Of a stretch of DNA of 64,000 nucleotides, positions 51,411 to 59,167 are shown one piece after another. The translations under genes and the position numbers were made by a program. How positions within the stretch are numbered: position 1 is the stretch's first letter; every line of letters begins with the position of its first letter. The notes under the pieces were generated by a model. The model searched no databases. It was not told where the DNA came from and saw nothing but the letters and a program-made list of their open reading frames with translations. Source of the DNA: an uncultured Owenweeksia sp. (GTDB lineage: Bacteria > Bacteroidota > Bacteroidia > Flavobacteriales > Schleiferiaceae); NCBI GenBank assembly GCA_937146805.1, contig CAKZRR010000037.1, forward strand, positions 1-64,000, written 5' to 3'.

Positions 51411-52727
51411 GCGGTACAGCTCTATCAAAAACTCGGTACCTACATCTATTTTACTTTTAACTATAATTTTTCCACCCAGCATTTCTACTTGGTTTTTTAC
51501 AATAAACAAACCCACACCGCGGCTGTCTATGCTGTCATCGGCATGAAAGGTTTTATACATCTGAAAAACCTTATCGCGGTGCTTTTCTAAGTCAATTCCA
51601 ATTCCATTATCTCTAACGGATAGCATAACTTTGTTGCCCTCTACAAAGCTTTTTACCTGCAGCAAAGGGTCGCGACTTTCGGCTCGGTATTTAATTGCGT
51701 TGCCCACCAAATTTAGCAAAATGCTGTTTAAAAATAAAGGTGAATAATGAATAAATGGATAGTCGCTAAAATCACCTTCTACCTTAGCATTTACTTCTTT
51801 TATTTGAGGAGCTAGTTGCGTTTTTACGTTTTCAAAAGCATCAGCCAATTCTATTTCTTCGGTATCTTTTACCAATTCGCGGTAATCCATCATTATTTGA
51901 GAAAGATCCTCTACCATCACAAATAGCAAGTCCAAACCTTCTAAAAAGTTTTCGCGTAGCTCGGCTCGCTCTTCATCTGTTTCTAGTTTTTCGGCCAATT
52001 GTAAAAGCATTTTTAAACCTGCTACCGGAGATCTTAAATTATGCGATACCATCCTAGCGGTAGATTCCAAGTGTTCGTTTCTGTTTTTTAAACCGGTGTT
52101 GTTGTTCATTAATTGCCGGCTTACCTCAATAGATACGTTGCGCTCCAACTCATAGTGTTTTTTAAATATACTGATAACCAGTGATATAAATAGTATTAAA
52201 AGGATAAGCAATAAGTGCCCGTTAAAGGGAAACTGAATAGCAGGTAATAGCTCGTAATTGTGAATGAGTTGTTCTGGGAAAATATACGCTAAACCATCAA
52301 GTAACAGTAAGTTAATCACCGTAAGGAGAATAAACAAGGGGTGGTCTTTTACTTTTAGTATAGTAAGATCTACCACCACAATTAAAACCAAAAAGTAATG
52401 CGAAACGGGTGTCAGCGCTACGCTCCAGCACCAAGCAATATCGTTAAACAGTAGGGTAAGTAAAATGAAAAAGGATTTGGAGATAAAAAACTTTTGATGA
52501 AACCGAGCTTGGTAAAAAATGATGAGAAAAACGCTGCTAATAACCAATAGCGAGGCACAAATCCAAAAAATATCGCCATTTACAACACTGCCTATTGTAA
52601 CAAAAAAGCTAATCACAAAAAACACGAAAGAGGCCGTGTTAAAAATTTTCTGCTCCAGCATTAATCCTTCTTCGCCCGAAATAAAACGGAGTAAAGAATT
52701 GGTTTGTTTGGTTGAATTGCGAGTCAT
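51405..52727 (-). CDS. Sensor histidine kinase with multi-helix membrane domain
   Basis: A 440-residue kinase from the ATG at 52727. Six or so transmembrane helices form the N-terminal half (FVFFVISFFVTIGSVV; FWICASLLVISSVFLIIFYQA and following). The kinase core has the phospho-acceptor in ARMVSHNLRSPVAGLKML, LNLVGNAIKYRAESRDPLL (N box), VRDNGIGIDLEKHRD and GVGLFIVKNQVEMLGGKI. The membrane part has no obvious ligand domain. A -7 box at 52744-52751 supports this start. It converges tail to tail with the LytTR regulator. Confidence 0.88.
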   Translation of the reverse strand: MTRNSTKQTNSLLRFISGEEGLMLEQKIFNTASFVFFVISFFVTIGSVVNGDIFWICASLLVISSVFLIIFYQARFHQKFFISKSFFILLTLLFNDIAWCWSVALTPVSHYFLVLIVVVDLTILKVKDHPLFILLTVINLLLLDGLAYIFPEQLIHNYELLPAIQFPFNGHLLLILLILFISLVISIFKKHYELERNVSIEVSRQLMNNNTGLKNRNEHLESTARMVSHNLRSPVAGLKMLLQLAEKLETDEERAELRENFLEGLDLLFVMVEDLSQIMMDYRELVKDTEEIELADAFENVKTQLAPQIKEVNAKVEGDFSDYPFIHYSPLFLNSILLNLVGNAIKYRAESRDPLLQVKSFVEGNKVMLSVRDNGIGIDLEKHRDKVFQMYKTFHADDSIDSRGVGLFIVKNQVEMLGGKIIVKSKIDVGTEFLIELYRL

Positions 52728-52743
52728 GGTTGGTTGTTTAAAA

Positions 52744-52751
52744 CAAAGGTA
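52744..52751 (-). promoter_or_regulatory. -7 box TACCTTTG upstream of the histidine kinase
   Basis: Minus-strand exact match to TAnnTTTG; transcription near 52737 fits the ATG at 52727 and excludes an upstream frame start at 52793. Confidence 0.5.
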
Positions 52752-52911
52752 GTTTTTTGATGAAAACAGAGAAGTTTGGAAGCGGTTGTACAAAGATTTA
52801 CGAACCGCAAAATAACTACCTCTAGTGCAAACGGCTTAGTTTTGTAAATTCGAGCTTACAGAAAACAGATTTTTAGTTACGTGACAATTAAGATTAAACT
52901 ACTAAAATACA

Positions 52912-54333
52912 ATGCTAAACTTATTAAAATGTAGTGTAATACTGCTGTTTTGCAGTATTAGCCTTGGTTTACAAGGCCAAGGTTGGGTGTCAGCTCAAGA
53001 AGGTTTTTTAGAGAGCTACCAGCGCAATGGGCGTTTTGATGTACAGTTTAAGGCGGACGGCCCTTTGCAAAAAAACTGGATTTACGGCCATTGGCGCGAT
53101 AGTGACTCTTTGGTGCGTTGCGTTGCTTACCGCGAAGGCGGTAGGTGGGTACCCCTGCCATTTTATGTAGATGGTAACAGTTGGATAGGTGATATTGCCC
53201 AGTATGGTGATACGATGTATTTAGCGGGTTACTTTAATAATTTGGTAATGGACAAGGATTCGAGCACCTTACCTTTTAGTACCTTATTAAAATTTTACAA
53301 CGATAGTTTATGGCGCTCCACGGATACAATAGGCCCTTGTTATGATATGGAGGTGAGTGGTGATACGTTGTTGATGTTGGGCGATTTAATGAACCCTCCT
53401 GGCAGTACGGTGCCTTTAGGTCCTCATATTATGACTGTAAATGGAGGCCAAAGTTGGCAATACCCCTATTCGATACCCTACCCGGGCACGCAGTTTGGTT
53501 TAGCAGGTCCTTGGGATGACCTTACTATACGTAATGGAAGTATTTATGCTTTGAACAGTGACCCAAGTGAAACGGAGGGCGTAGTGCGTTGGGATGGCCA
53601 GCAATGGCATACCTATGGCCCCGGTATATTTGGTATGTGGTCTCAGGTATATCATTATACCTTTCATCAAAATGAGTTGTATATAACGGGAGGTTTCACT
53701 AAAATGGAAGACCCACGCAACCCCGGTGAGTGCATTGCAAAGTGGAACGGCACGGCTTGGGAGTCGGTAGGTGGCGGCACCACCAAGTATGGTTTTTCAC
53801 TTTTATCGCATGATAGTATTTTGTATAACCTTACGGGTTTAAAAGGCTATTATGGCGATGCGTATATACCCTATATAGCGGGTTGGGATGGCGAGCGTTG
53901 GTGTGGTACTCCCACTATAGATGTGGGCGGAGACCGCCCCAAAAGCTTTGGTATTATTAACGATACACTGTTTCTTACGTTTCTTAATCCGCCCAGCGTA
54001 AATGGCGAGCCTCTGGGTTTTGTTAATTATTTTGATGGCGATTACCTACACGGCCCAGGTTCTATTTGCAGCAGTTTGGGCTTGGGTAAAGAAGAAGAAT
54101 TTGAGGAAGAGCTGGAGCTTGTGATTTACCCAAATCCTGCTAAGGATGTTTTGCATTATACCAGCGCCAAAACTGTCAACAAAATAGAAATTGTAAATAC
54201 AGCGGGAATTTTGGTAAAAAGTATTGGGGCACCTCAGGATAAAATTCCAATTTCAGATTTAAAGCCAGGGGTTTACTCGCTACAGTTTACTATTGGTGAA
54301 AAAACGGAATGGCATAAGTTGGTAAAACGTTAA
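52912..54333 (+). CDS. Secreted beta-propeller-like protein with type IX sorting domain
   Basis: A 473-residue exported protein. Signal peptide MLNLLKCSVILLFCSISLGLQGQG. The body holds repeated Trp/Gly blades: RWVPLPFYVDGNSWIGDIAQYGDTMYLAGYF, VRWDGQQWHTYGPG, AKWNGTAWESVGGGTT, AGWDGERWCG. That is the look of a propeller built from short repeats of the WNG-W type. The last 80 residues are a type A sorting domain (VIYPNPAKDVLHYTSAKTV to WHKLVKR), so it is predicted to leave via the type IX system that SprE serves. Function unknown. Confidence 0.75.
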   Translation: MLNLLKCSVILLFCSISLGLQGQGWVSAQEGFLESYQRNGRFDVQFKADGPLQKNWIYGHWRDSDSLVRCVAYREGGRWVPLPFYVDGNSWIGDIAQYGDTMYLAGYFNNLVMDKDSSTLPFSTLLKFYNDSLWRSTDTIGPCYDMEVSGDTLLMLGDLMNPPGSTVPLGPHIMTVNGGQSWQYPYSIPYPGTQFGLAGPWDDLTIRNGSIYALNSDPSETEGVVRWDGQQWHTYGPGIFGMWSQVYHYTFHQNELYITGGFTKMEDPRNPGECIAKWNGTAWESVGGGTTKYGFSLLSHDSILYNLTGLKGYYGDAYIPYIAGWDGERWCGTPTIDVGGDRPKSFGIINDTLFLTFLNPPSVNGEPLGFVNYFDGDYLHGPGSICSSLGLGKEEEFEEELELVIYPNPAKDVLHYTSAKTVNKIEIVNTAGILVKSIGAPQDKIPISDLKPGVYSLQFTIGEKTEWHKLVKR

Positions 54334-54354
54334 AAAACAAAAATTACCGCATAA

Positions 54355-54382
54355 AAAAAGCCACGCAATTGCGTGGCTTTTT
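54355..54382. terminator. Perfect palindromic bidirectional terminator
   Basis: AAAAAGCCACGCAA (54355-54368) and its exact complement TTGCGTGGCTTTTT (54369-54382) form a 28-bp palindrome with A and T runs at the ends. It serves the propeller gene on the plus strand and tRNA-Asn on the minus strand. Confidence 0.92.
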
Positions 54383-54391
54383 GTTTTAGAG

Positions 54392-54465
54392 CTCCTCCTC
54401 TTGGGCTCGAACCAAGGACCCTCTGATTAACAGTCAGATGCTCTAACCAACTGAGCTAAGGAGGA
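54392..54465 (-). tRNA. tRNA-Asn (GTT)
   Basis: The minus strand folds as a 74-nt tRNA. Acceptor TCCTCCT (from 54465) pairs with AGGAGGA, and the discriminator is G at 54392. D arm AGCTCAGTTGGTTAGAGC, anticodon loop CTGTTAA (anticodon GTT) and T arm CTTGGTTCGAGCCCAAG are all standard. CCA is not encoded. Confidence 0.95.
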
Positions 54466-54553
54466 ATGTTTGTTCCGATAAATTTCGGGCTGCAATATTA
54501 GAACCTTTCAACTAATTACACAATATTTGCCGCAAAATAATTTTGAAAAAAAT

Positions 54554-55468
54554 ATGAGTCTTGTAATTGTGGGTACCGTAGCCTTTGATGAGCTAATTAC
54601 ACCTTTCGGAAAATCAGGTAAAATTGTGGGTGGATCAGCTACTTACGCGTCTTTATCGGCTAGTAATTTTGTGGGCGAAACTAAAATTGTTTCTATAGTA
54701 GGAGAAGATTTTCCTGAGGAGCAATTGCAAAAGTTTAAGGAAAAAGGAATTAAGACGGAAGGAATTGAAATCGTAAAAGAGGGTAAAACCTTTTTTTGGA
54801 AAGGAGAATATCATAACGATATGAACAGCCGCGATACTTTAGATACACAACTAAATGTATTGGCAGATTTTAATCCAGCTTTACCGGAAGACTGCAAGGA
54901 AGCCGAATTTTTAATGCTGGGTAATTTAACGCCCGCAGTACAAATGAGTGTGCTAAAGCAGATGAATAAGCGCCCCAAGTTGGTAATTTTAGATACCATG
55001 AACTTTTGGATGGACATTGCTATGGCCGAGCTTAAAGAAGTACTGAAGGAGATTGATGTGCTTACTATTAATGATGAAGAAGCACGCCAGTTGAGTGGTG
55101 AATACTCTTTGGTAAAAGCGGCAGCCAAAATATTTGAAATGGGCCCCAAGTACCTTATTATTAAAAAGGGAGAGCACGGAGCGCTGTTGTTTAGCAAGGA
55201 TGAAGTTTTCTTTGCGCCCGCTTTACCATTAGAGGAAGTATTTGATCCAACTGGAGCAGGAGATTCTTTTGCGGGTGGTTTTATTGGCTATTTAGCCAAA
55301 ACCAGAGATATTTCGTTTGATAACATGAAAAGAGCCGTAATTAACGGATCGGCCATGGCCTCTTTTTGCGTAGAAAAATTTGGCATTCAACGTATAGAGG
55401 GTATCCAAGATGCTGAGCTTAAAGAGCGTTTACGCCAGTTTATTAGCCTATCACAGTTTGATATGTAG
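54554..55468 (+). CDS. PfkB-family sugar/nucleoside kinase
   Basis: A 304-residue ribokinase-fold enzyme. The start LVIVGTVAFDELITPFGKSGKIVGGSATYASLSAS has the GG-x(n)-A substrate region. The C-terminus carries the signature FDPTGAGDSFAGGFIGYLA, whose Asp is the catalytic base. A likely substrate is ribose, fructose phosphate or adenosine; sequence does not decide. The ATG at 54554 is preferred to an upstream TTG at 54527. A near-consensus -7 box (AATATTTG, 54522-54529) precedes it. Confidence 0.85.
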   Translation: MSLVIVGTVAFDELITPFGKSGKIVGGSATYASLSASNFVGETKIVSIVGEDFPEEQLQKFKEKGIKTEGIEIVKEGKTFFWKGEYHNDMNSRDTLDTQLNVLADFNPALPEDCKEAEFLMLGNLTPAVQMSVLKQMNKRPKLVILDTMNFWMDIAMAELKEVLKEIDVLTINDEEARQLSGEYSLVKAAAKIFEMGPKYLIIKKGEHGALLFSKDEVFFAPALPLEEVFDPTGAGDSFAGGFIGYLAKTRDISFDNMKRAVINGSAMASFCVEKFGIQRIEGIQDAELKERLRQFISLSQFDM

Positions 55469-55505
55469 CTATCGTTAAATACGTAAAACAATCTTTAACT
55501 AATTT

Positions 55506-55534
55506 AATCCCGGTTTTTTGCCGGGATTTTTTTT
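55506..55534 (+). terminator. Intrinsic terminator of the PfkB gene
   Basis: AATCCCGG (55506-55513) pairs with CCGGGATT (55521-55528); the T run covers 55527-55534. It isolates the kinase from the sigma factor operon. Confidence 0.9.
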
Positions 55535-55633
55535 ATTTTAAACCCAACCTTTTCGAGCAGCTAAACGTTAGCTAGCTAGTGCGATGAATTTAGTGTGTAA
55601 ATCGCATTACCCTGTGGTTAATTGTTCGGTTGT

Positions 55634-55676
55634 ACCGAGAAGGTTTGTAATGATTTATAAATCTTCTCGGTTTTTT
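55634..55676 (+). promoter_or_regulatory. Terminator-like leader hairpin (candidate attenuator) before the sigma factor gene
   Basis: ACCGAGAAG (55634-55642) pairs with CTTCTCGGT (55663-55671) in a 9-bp stem with a 20-nt loop, and six T follow (55671-55676). It ends only 8 nt before the ATG at 55685. An upstream TTCGGT (55626-55631) can pair with ACCGAG instead, occupying the left arm, so two exclusive structures are possible. Confidence 0.6.
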
Positions 55677-55684
55677 ACCAATTT

Positions 55685-56242
55685 ATGAATATAACTAAGG
55701 AACTGCTAGACGCCTGTATAAAGGAAGAAAGGAAAGCTCAATTTGAGCTTTACAAGCAGTGCTATGCCGTTTTGTTATCGGTATGCCTTAGGTACGAGCG
55801 AAATAAAGAAGATGCGGAGTTTGTATTAAACAAAGTGTTTTATAAAATACTGCTTAACCTCAAAAAATATTCGGAAGACATACCTTTTGAAGCTTGGATA
55901 CGAAGAATTGCGATAAACGCACAAATTGATGAATACCGCAAAAAAAGCCGATCTAAGATAGATTACCATGAACAGCCGCTGGATTTGGCGCCACTTACGG
56001 TAATGGATTATAATGAGGCAGATTTAAAGTTTGATGCGGAGGATTTGGAGTTGATGATAAGATCGTTACCACCGATAAGTCAAAAGGTGTTTAACTTATA
56101 CGTGATAGATGGCTACAGCCATAAAGAGATAGCCGACAAACTGGGTATGAGTGAAGGAACAAGTAAGTGGCACCTAAGCAGTGCTCGCAAAAAGCTTAAA
56201 GCACTTATGCGGAAGTTATTGAATAATGTTGCTGCGATATAA
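55685..56242 (+). CDS. ECF-type RNA polymerase sigma factor
   Basis: A 185-residue sigma-70-family regulator. Region 2 is at about 20-85 (YKQCYAVLLSVCLRYERNKEDAEFVLNKVFYKILLNLKKY, then FEAWIRRIAINAQIDEYRKK). Region 4 (about 125-175) is IRSLPPISQKVFNLYVIDGYSHKEIADKLGMSEGTSKWHLSSARKKLKAL, a clean helix-turn-helix. It is the first gene of a three-gene operon with a membrane-anchored barrel protein and a lipoprotein. The stop and the next ATG are adjacent (overlap of one base). The leader hairpin suggests attenuated or conditional expression. Confidence 0.92.
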   Translation: MNITKELLDACIKEERKAQFELYKQCYAVLLSVCLRYERNKEDAEFVLNKVFYKILLNLKKYSEDIPFEAWIRRIAINAQIDEYRKKSRSKIDYHEQPLDLAPLTVMDYNEADLKFDAEDLELMIRSLPPISQKVFNLYVIDGYSHKEIADKLGMSEGTSKWHLSSARKKLKALMRKLLNNVAAI

Positions 56243-57543
56243 TGACGGAGAAAGAACTGGAAAAACTATTTAAGAGCAAGCTGGATGGCAGAGACTTCCC
56301 GTTTAACCCGGAAAACTGGGAGCGAATGGAAGCGGTGTTGGACGGTCAAAAGCCGTTAGCTGGAGCCTATTATTGGCGCTCGGTAGCGGCTATTTTGCTG
56401 TTTGCTCTTTTTGCGGGCACCTGGGTTTCCCTTCAAAATGCAGATATAATAACTAATCAACCTATAGCGCCCATTGTGCTTGAGGATAAGCAAACTACAT
56501 CTCCGAAAGGAAACAACATTCAAAAGCCAACACAAGCTATTAACTCTCAGGTTAATGATAGCCCAATAAAGGAAGGGATAAACGATGTTGAAAGTTCTTT
56601 AACGGATGAGATGATTAATGAAATCAATCAAAATGAGGTGATTGCTGCCGAGACAGGCGCCACGTCTTCATCAAAAGAATCATCGTATAACAACAATTCG
56701 CAAACAATAAATTCATCGGTTACGGAAAACGCTTTTGCTGCGGCAGCGCTACAGCGTGAAGAAAATGAGTTATTGATGAATGCGGAGCCCAGCATATCCA
56801 CAGGTGCAGAGGGTAGTAGAGTGTTGGATTCGTTGTTAAACCTAGCCCCTAAGGTGCCGCATTACGTGGCTAATTTGGAAACCAGTACCAACTTAAAAGA
56901 GGGAGAAGGTTTTACACCAGATGCTTTAAAGAAATTTGAAAAGCAGCAAACTTGGTTTGTTAAAGGAGGTCCCGTTTTTAATGATTCGTATGTAAACGAT
57001 GAAATGAGCGTGGGTTACCAAGCAGGTGTTGGCTACCAGCTTAACTTTAAATCTAATTGGCGCTTTCAAACCAGTGTTAATTATGTGCAGCTTAATGGCG
57101 TGGGTTTAAATGATAAACAAGACAGTGTTTTATACACTTTCGGAAAACAGGTAATAGAAACCGAGCAGCAAACACAAGCCTTAAAGTATATAGAAATGCC
57201 TTTGCGGATAGCTTATCAAATAAATGCCAAACACAGTATAGGTACAGGCATTTTTGCTGGATACTTAGTAGGATCGGAACAAAAATATACACGATTAAAA
57301 ACCGTGGTAGAAAGCAATACGGTGAGTAACCAAAGTGAACAAAGTAAGGAGTTGAATGAAAACTTGAATCGTTGGAATGTGGGGCTTCACTTTTTTTATG
57401 AGTATAAAATGGCACCAGGGTTAAGCTTAGGGCTTAATGTGCACCAAGGTTTGGCCGATATCAGTAATAATGTTACAGAATCGTATCGCGCAAAGCACAA
57501 AACATTAAATACCCGTGTGGTGTTTAAATACGAACTATTTTAA
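56242..57543 (+). CDS. Anti-sigma-like protein with C-terminal outer-membrane beta-barrel domain
   Basis: A 433-residue protein. The first 44 residues are cytoplasmic-looking, acidic and hydrophilic (KELEKLFKSKLDGRDFPFNPENWERMEAVLDG), resembling the sigma-binding tails of Bacteroidota anti-sigma proteins. One helix (YYWRSVAAILLFALFAGTWVSL, about 44-65) is followed by a long low-complexity Ser/Asn/Glu linker (about 70-230). The C-terminal part (about 235-433) has PorT-like barrel strands: WFVKGGPVFNDSYVN, AGVGYQLNFKSNWRFQTSVNYVQL, HSIGTGIFAGYLVGSEQ, NRWNVGLHFFYEYK, TRVVFKYELF. It may sense the envelope and control the adjacent sigma factor; this is inferred. Confidence 0.75.
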   Translation: MTEKELEKLFKSKLDGRDFPFNPENWERMEAVLDGQKPLAGAYYWRSVAAILLFALFAGTWVSLQNADIITNQPIAPIVLEDKQTTSPKGNNIQKPTQAINSQVNDSPIKEGINDVESSLTDEMINEINQNEVIAAETGATSSSKESSYNNNSQTINSSVTENAFAAAALQREENELLMNAEPSISTGAEGSRVLDSLLNLAPKVPHYVANLETSTNLKEGEGFTPDALKKFEKQQTWFVKGGPVFNDSYVNDEMSVGYQAGVGYQLNFKSNWRFQTSVNYVQLNGVGLNDKQDSVLYTFGKQVIETEQQTQALKYIEMPLRIAYQINAKHSIGTGIFAGYLVGSEQKYTRLKTVVESNTVSNQSEQSKELNENLNRWNVGLHFFYEYKMAPGLSLGLNVHQGLADISNNVTESYRAKHKTLNTRVVFKYELF

Positions 57544-58667
57544 TGAAGAGTAGAATAAAATATATAGGATTTTGGATTTTGGTGTTGGGTCTATGGGCTT
57601 GCACTAAAAATGTAGATGATAAAGGTTCGCAATACCACGAGGACGTTCAGTTTTTTATGGATGCCAATATTGGAGGCTTTCCGGTAGAAATGCGAGCAGG
57701 AGAGAATGGCTATTTTATGAGTACCAGCTACGATTATACCGATGAGGTAGTTACCGTAGAAGGGCATTTGCATCAAGTGGGTGAGCCTTATAAAAATGCC
57801 ATGGTAGTGCGTGTTAGAAGCAGTCAATCTATTGCCAGTTTAAATCAGTTTTCGATGGCTCAGCATATTCAACAAGGCCCGGTAGCTTTTAGAGATGCTA
57901 CCAATTTTAAAGCGCATGCAGGCAATTATCAGCTGTCCTTTTTGGCAGATTCTTCTGCCCTAAACTTTGATTATACTTGGAAATTTGATGATGGCACCTT
58001 GGCCTATAGTGCCGATCCGCAAAGGACAGTACAGGCTACCGATTTTCCAATTTTTAAGGTAACCTGCGAAAGCTCGTACCAAGGATCGTGTATTAACAGC
58101 GTAACCCATTACATTAATGTGGCCAGCGATTGCGATGCCTCCTTTGGTTTGGAAATGTTAGGTGGAACCATGGCAAAGGTGAAGTTTCAAAAGCGAATTG
58201 GAAGTTACCAAACCTTAGAGTGGTTTTTAGATTCTACCCAAGTGTACCCAACCTTTACAGGCGAATTAGACCTAAGTGTGGTGCCGGGTGCCAGCGAAAT
58301 TACTTGTAGAGTTTTGTTTCAAGATAATTGCAGTAAGCTTATTAGCAGATCGTTAGATAGCAATATTCAAAATACTTGTTTAACAGATTTTCGTTACCAA
58401 AAAGAAAAAGTGCGCACCTATGATCCTATGCAGTACGCTACGGTGGTGTTAGATTACTACGATGAAAACGGCAAAAAATTTAGTACCCATTACACAGATG
58501 TGGAGGGTGATTTTAATATCCAAACGATTAATGATTACCTACAAAATGCACAGGGCACGGCTACTTCGCAAATTACCTTTGATACTAAGGCCACACTAAA
58601 AAACAGCGATGGAAGTATTTTAGAACTGAAGGATTGCAATGGTACTTTGGCTTTAGGTCACCCTTAA
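57543..58667 (+). CDS. Lipoprotein of the sigma factor operon
   Basis: The 374-residue product has a lipoprotein signal (MKSRIKYIGFWILVLGLWAC; lipobox LWAC). The mature part has beta-rich stretches and a PKD-like segment (LNFDYTWKFDDGTLAYSADPQRTVQA). Further beta strands and cysteines follow (TCESSYQGSC, CDASFGLEM, CRVLFQDNC, CLTDFRYQ). I recognise no specific family. Start ATG overlaps the previous stop by one base. Cell-surface location is likely, a possible partner or signal-binding module for the barrel protein. The end overlaps the convergent carrier gene by 4 nt. Confidence 0.68.
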   Translation: MKSRIKYIGFWILVLGLWACTKNVDDKGSQYHEDVQFFMDANIGGFPVEMRAGENGYFMSTSYDYTDEVVTVEGHLHQVGEPYKNAMVVRVRSSQSIASLNQFSMAQHIQQGPVAFRDATNFKAHAGNYQLSFLADSSALNFDYTWKFDDGTLAYSADPQRTVQATDFPIFKVTCESSYQGSCINSVTHYINVASDCDASFGLEMLGGTMAKVKFQKRIGSYQTLEWFLDSTQVYPTFTGELDLSVVPGASEITCRVLFQDNCSKLISRSLDSNIQNTCLTDFRYQKEKVRTYDPMQYATVVLDYYDENGKKFSTHYTDVEGDFNIQTINDYLQNAQGTATSQITFDTKATLKNSDGSILELKDCNGTLALGHP

Positions 58668-59167
58668 ACCTCAAATTCAATTAGCACTTCATTTTTTTCA
58701 ACGGCTTTCCCTGTTTGAGCTACAACGGCTTTTACTACTGCATCGTTTTCGGCTTTTAAAATATTTTCCATTTTCATGGCCTCTAATACTATCAGTGGGT
58801 CACCTTTTTTAACTTCAGTACCAGCGCTCACCTCTGTTTTTAAAACTAAACCGGGCATAGGTGCTTTTAAATCGTTTATTGCCGATCCACCTAGGTTTTC
58901 CATTCCCAATTCAGCCAGCAATAAATCAAATTTATCCTTAGCTTCTAGCTCTACTTCTACACCATTTACGCTTAGCGTAAAATGTTTTGTTTCAAAATCG
59001 GCAGCTACAACATGTACCTCATAACTTTTATGGTTTTTAATTAAATGGAATGCCCCATCTTTGTCCACCACATCTAGCTGGTATTCGTTTGAATTAATAA
59101 TACCGCTGGTACCACCATTGTTGGTTTCAACCTTAAATTCGTTATCGCCAATTTTTATTACATGCAT
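58664..59167 (-). CDS. Biotin carboxyl carrier protein (acyl-CoA carboxylase type)
   Basis: A 167-residue carrier. The biotinyl Lys132 is in LIVLEAMKMENILKAEND; the surrounding lipoyl/biotinyl fold runs from KAPMPGLVLKTEV to VLIEFEV. Residues 1-95 are an unassigned beta-rich domain typical of Bacteroidota acyl-CoA carboxylase biotin subunits. The carboxylase and transferase subunits are not adjacent, so acetyl-CoA and propionyl-CoA are both possible. Its start overlaps the divergent gene at 59162. Confidence 0.88.
   Translation of the reverse strand: MHVIKIGDNEFKVETNNGGTSGIINSNEYQLDVVDKDGAFHLIKNHKSYEVHVVAADFETKHFTLSVNGVEVELEAKDKFDLLLAELGMENLGGSAINDLKAPMPGLVLKTEVSAGTEVKKGDPLIVLEAMKMENILKAENDAVVKAVVAQTGKAVEKNEVLIEFEV

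Noticed and set aside
54493-54500. TAATATTG on the minus strand as promoter of tRNA-Asn
   Set aside because: One mismatch to the -7 consensus and no -33 box at proper spacing; too weak to list as a feature.
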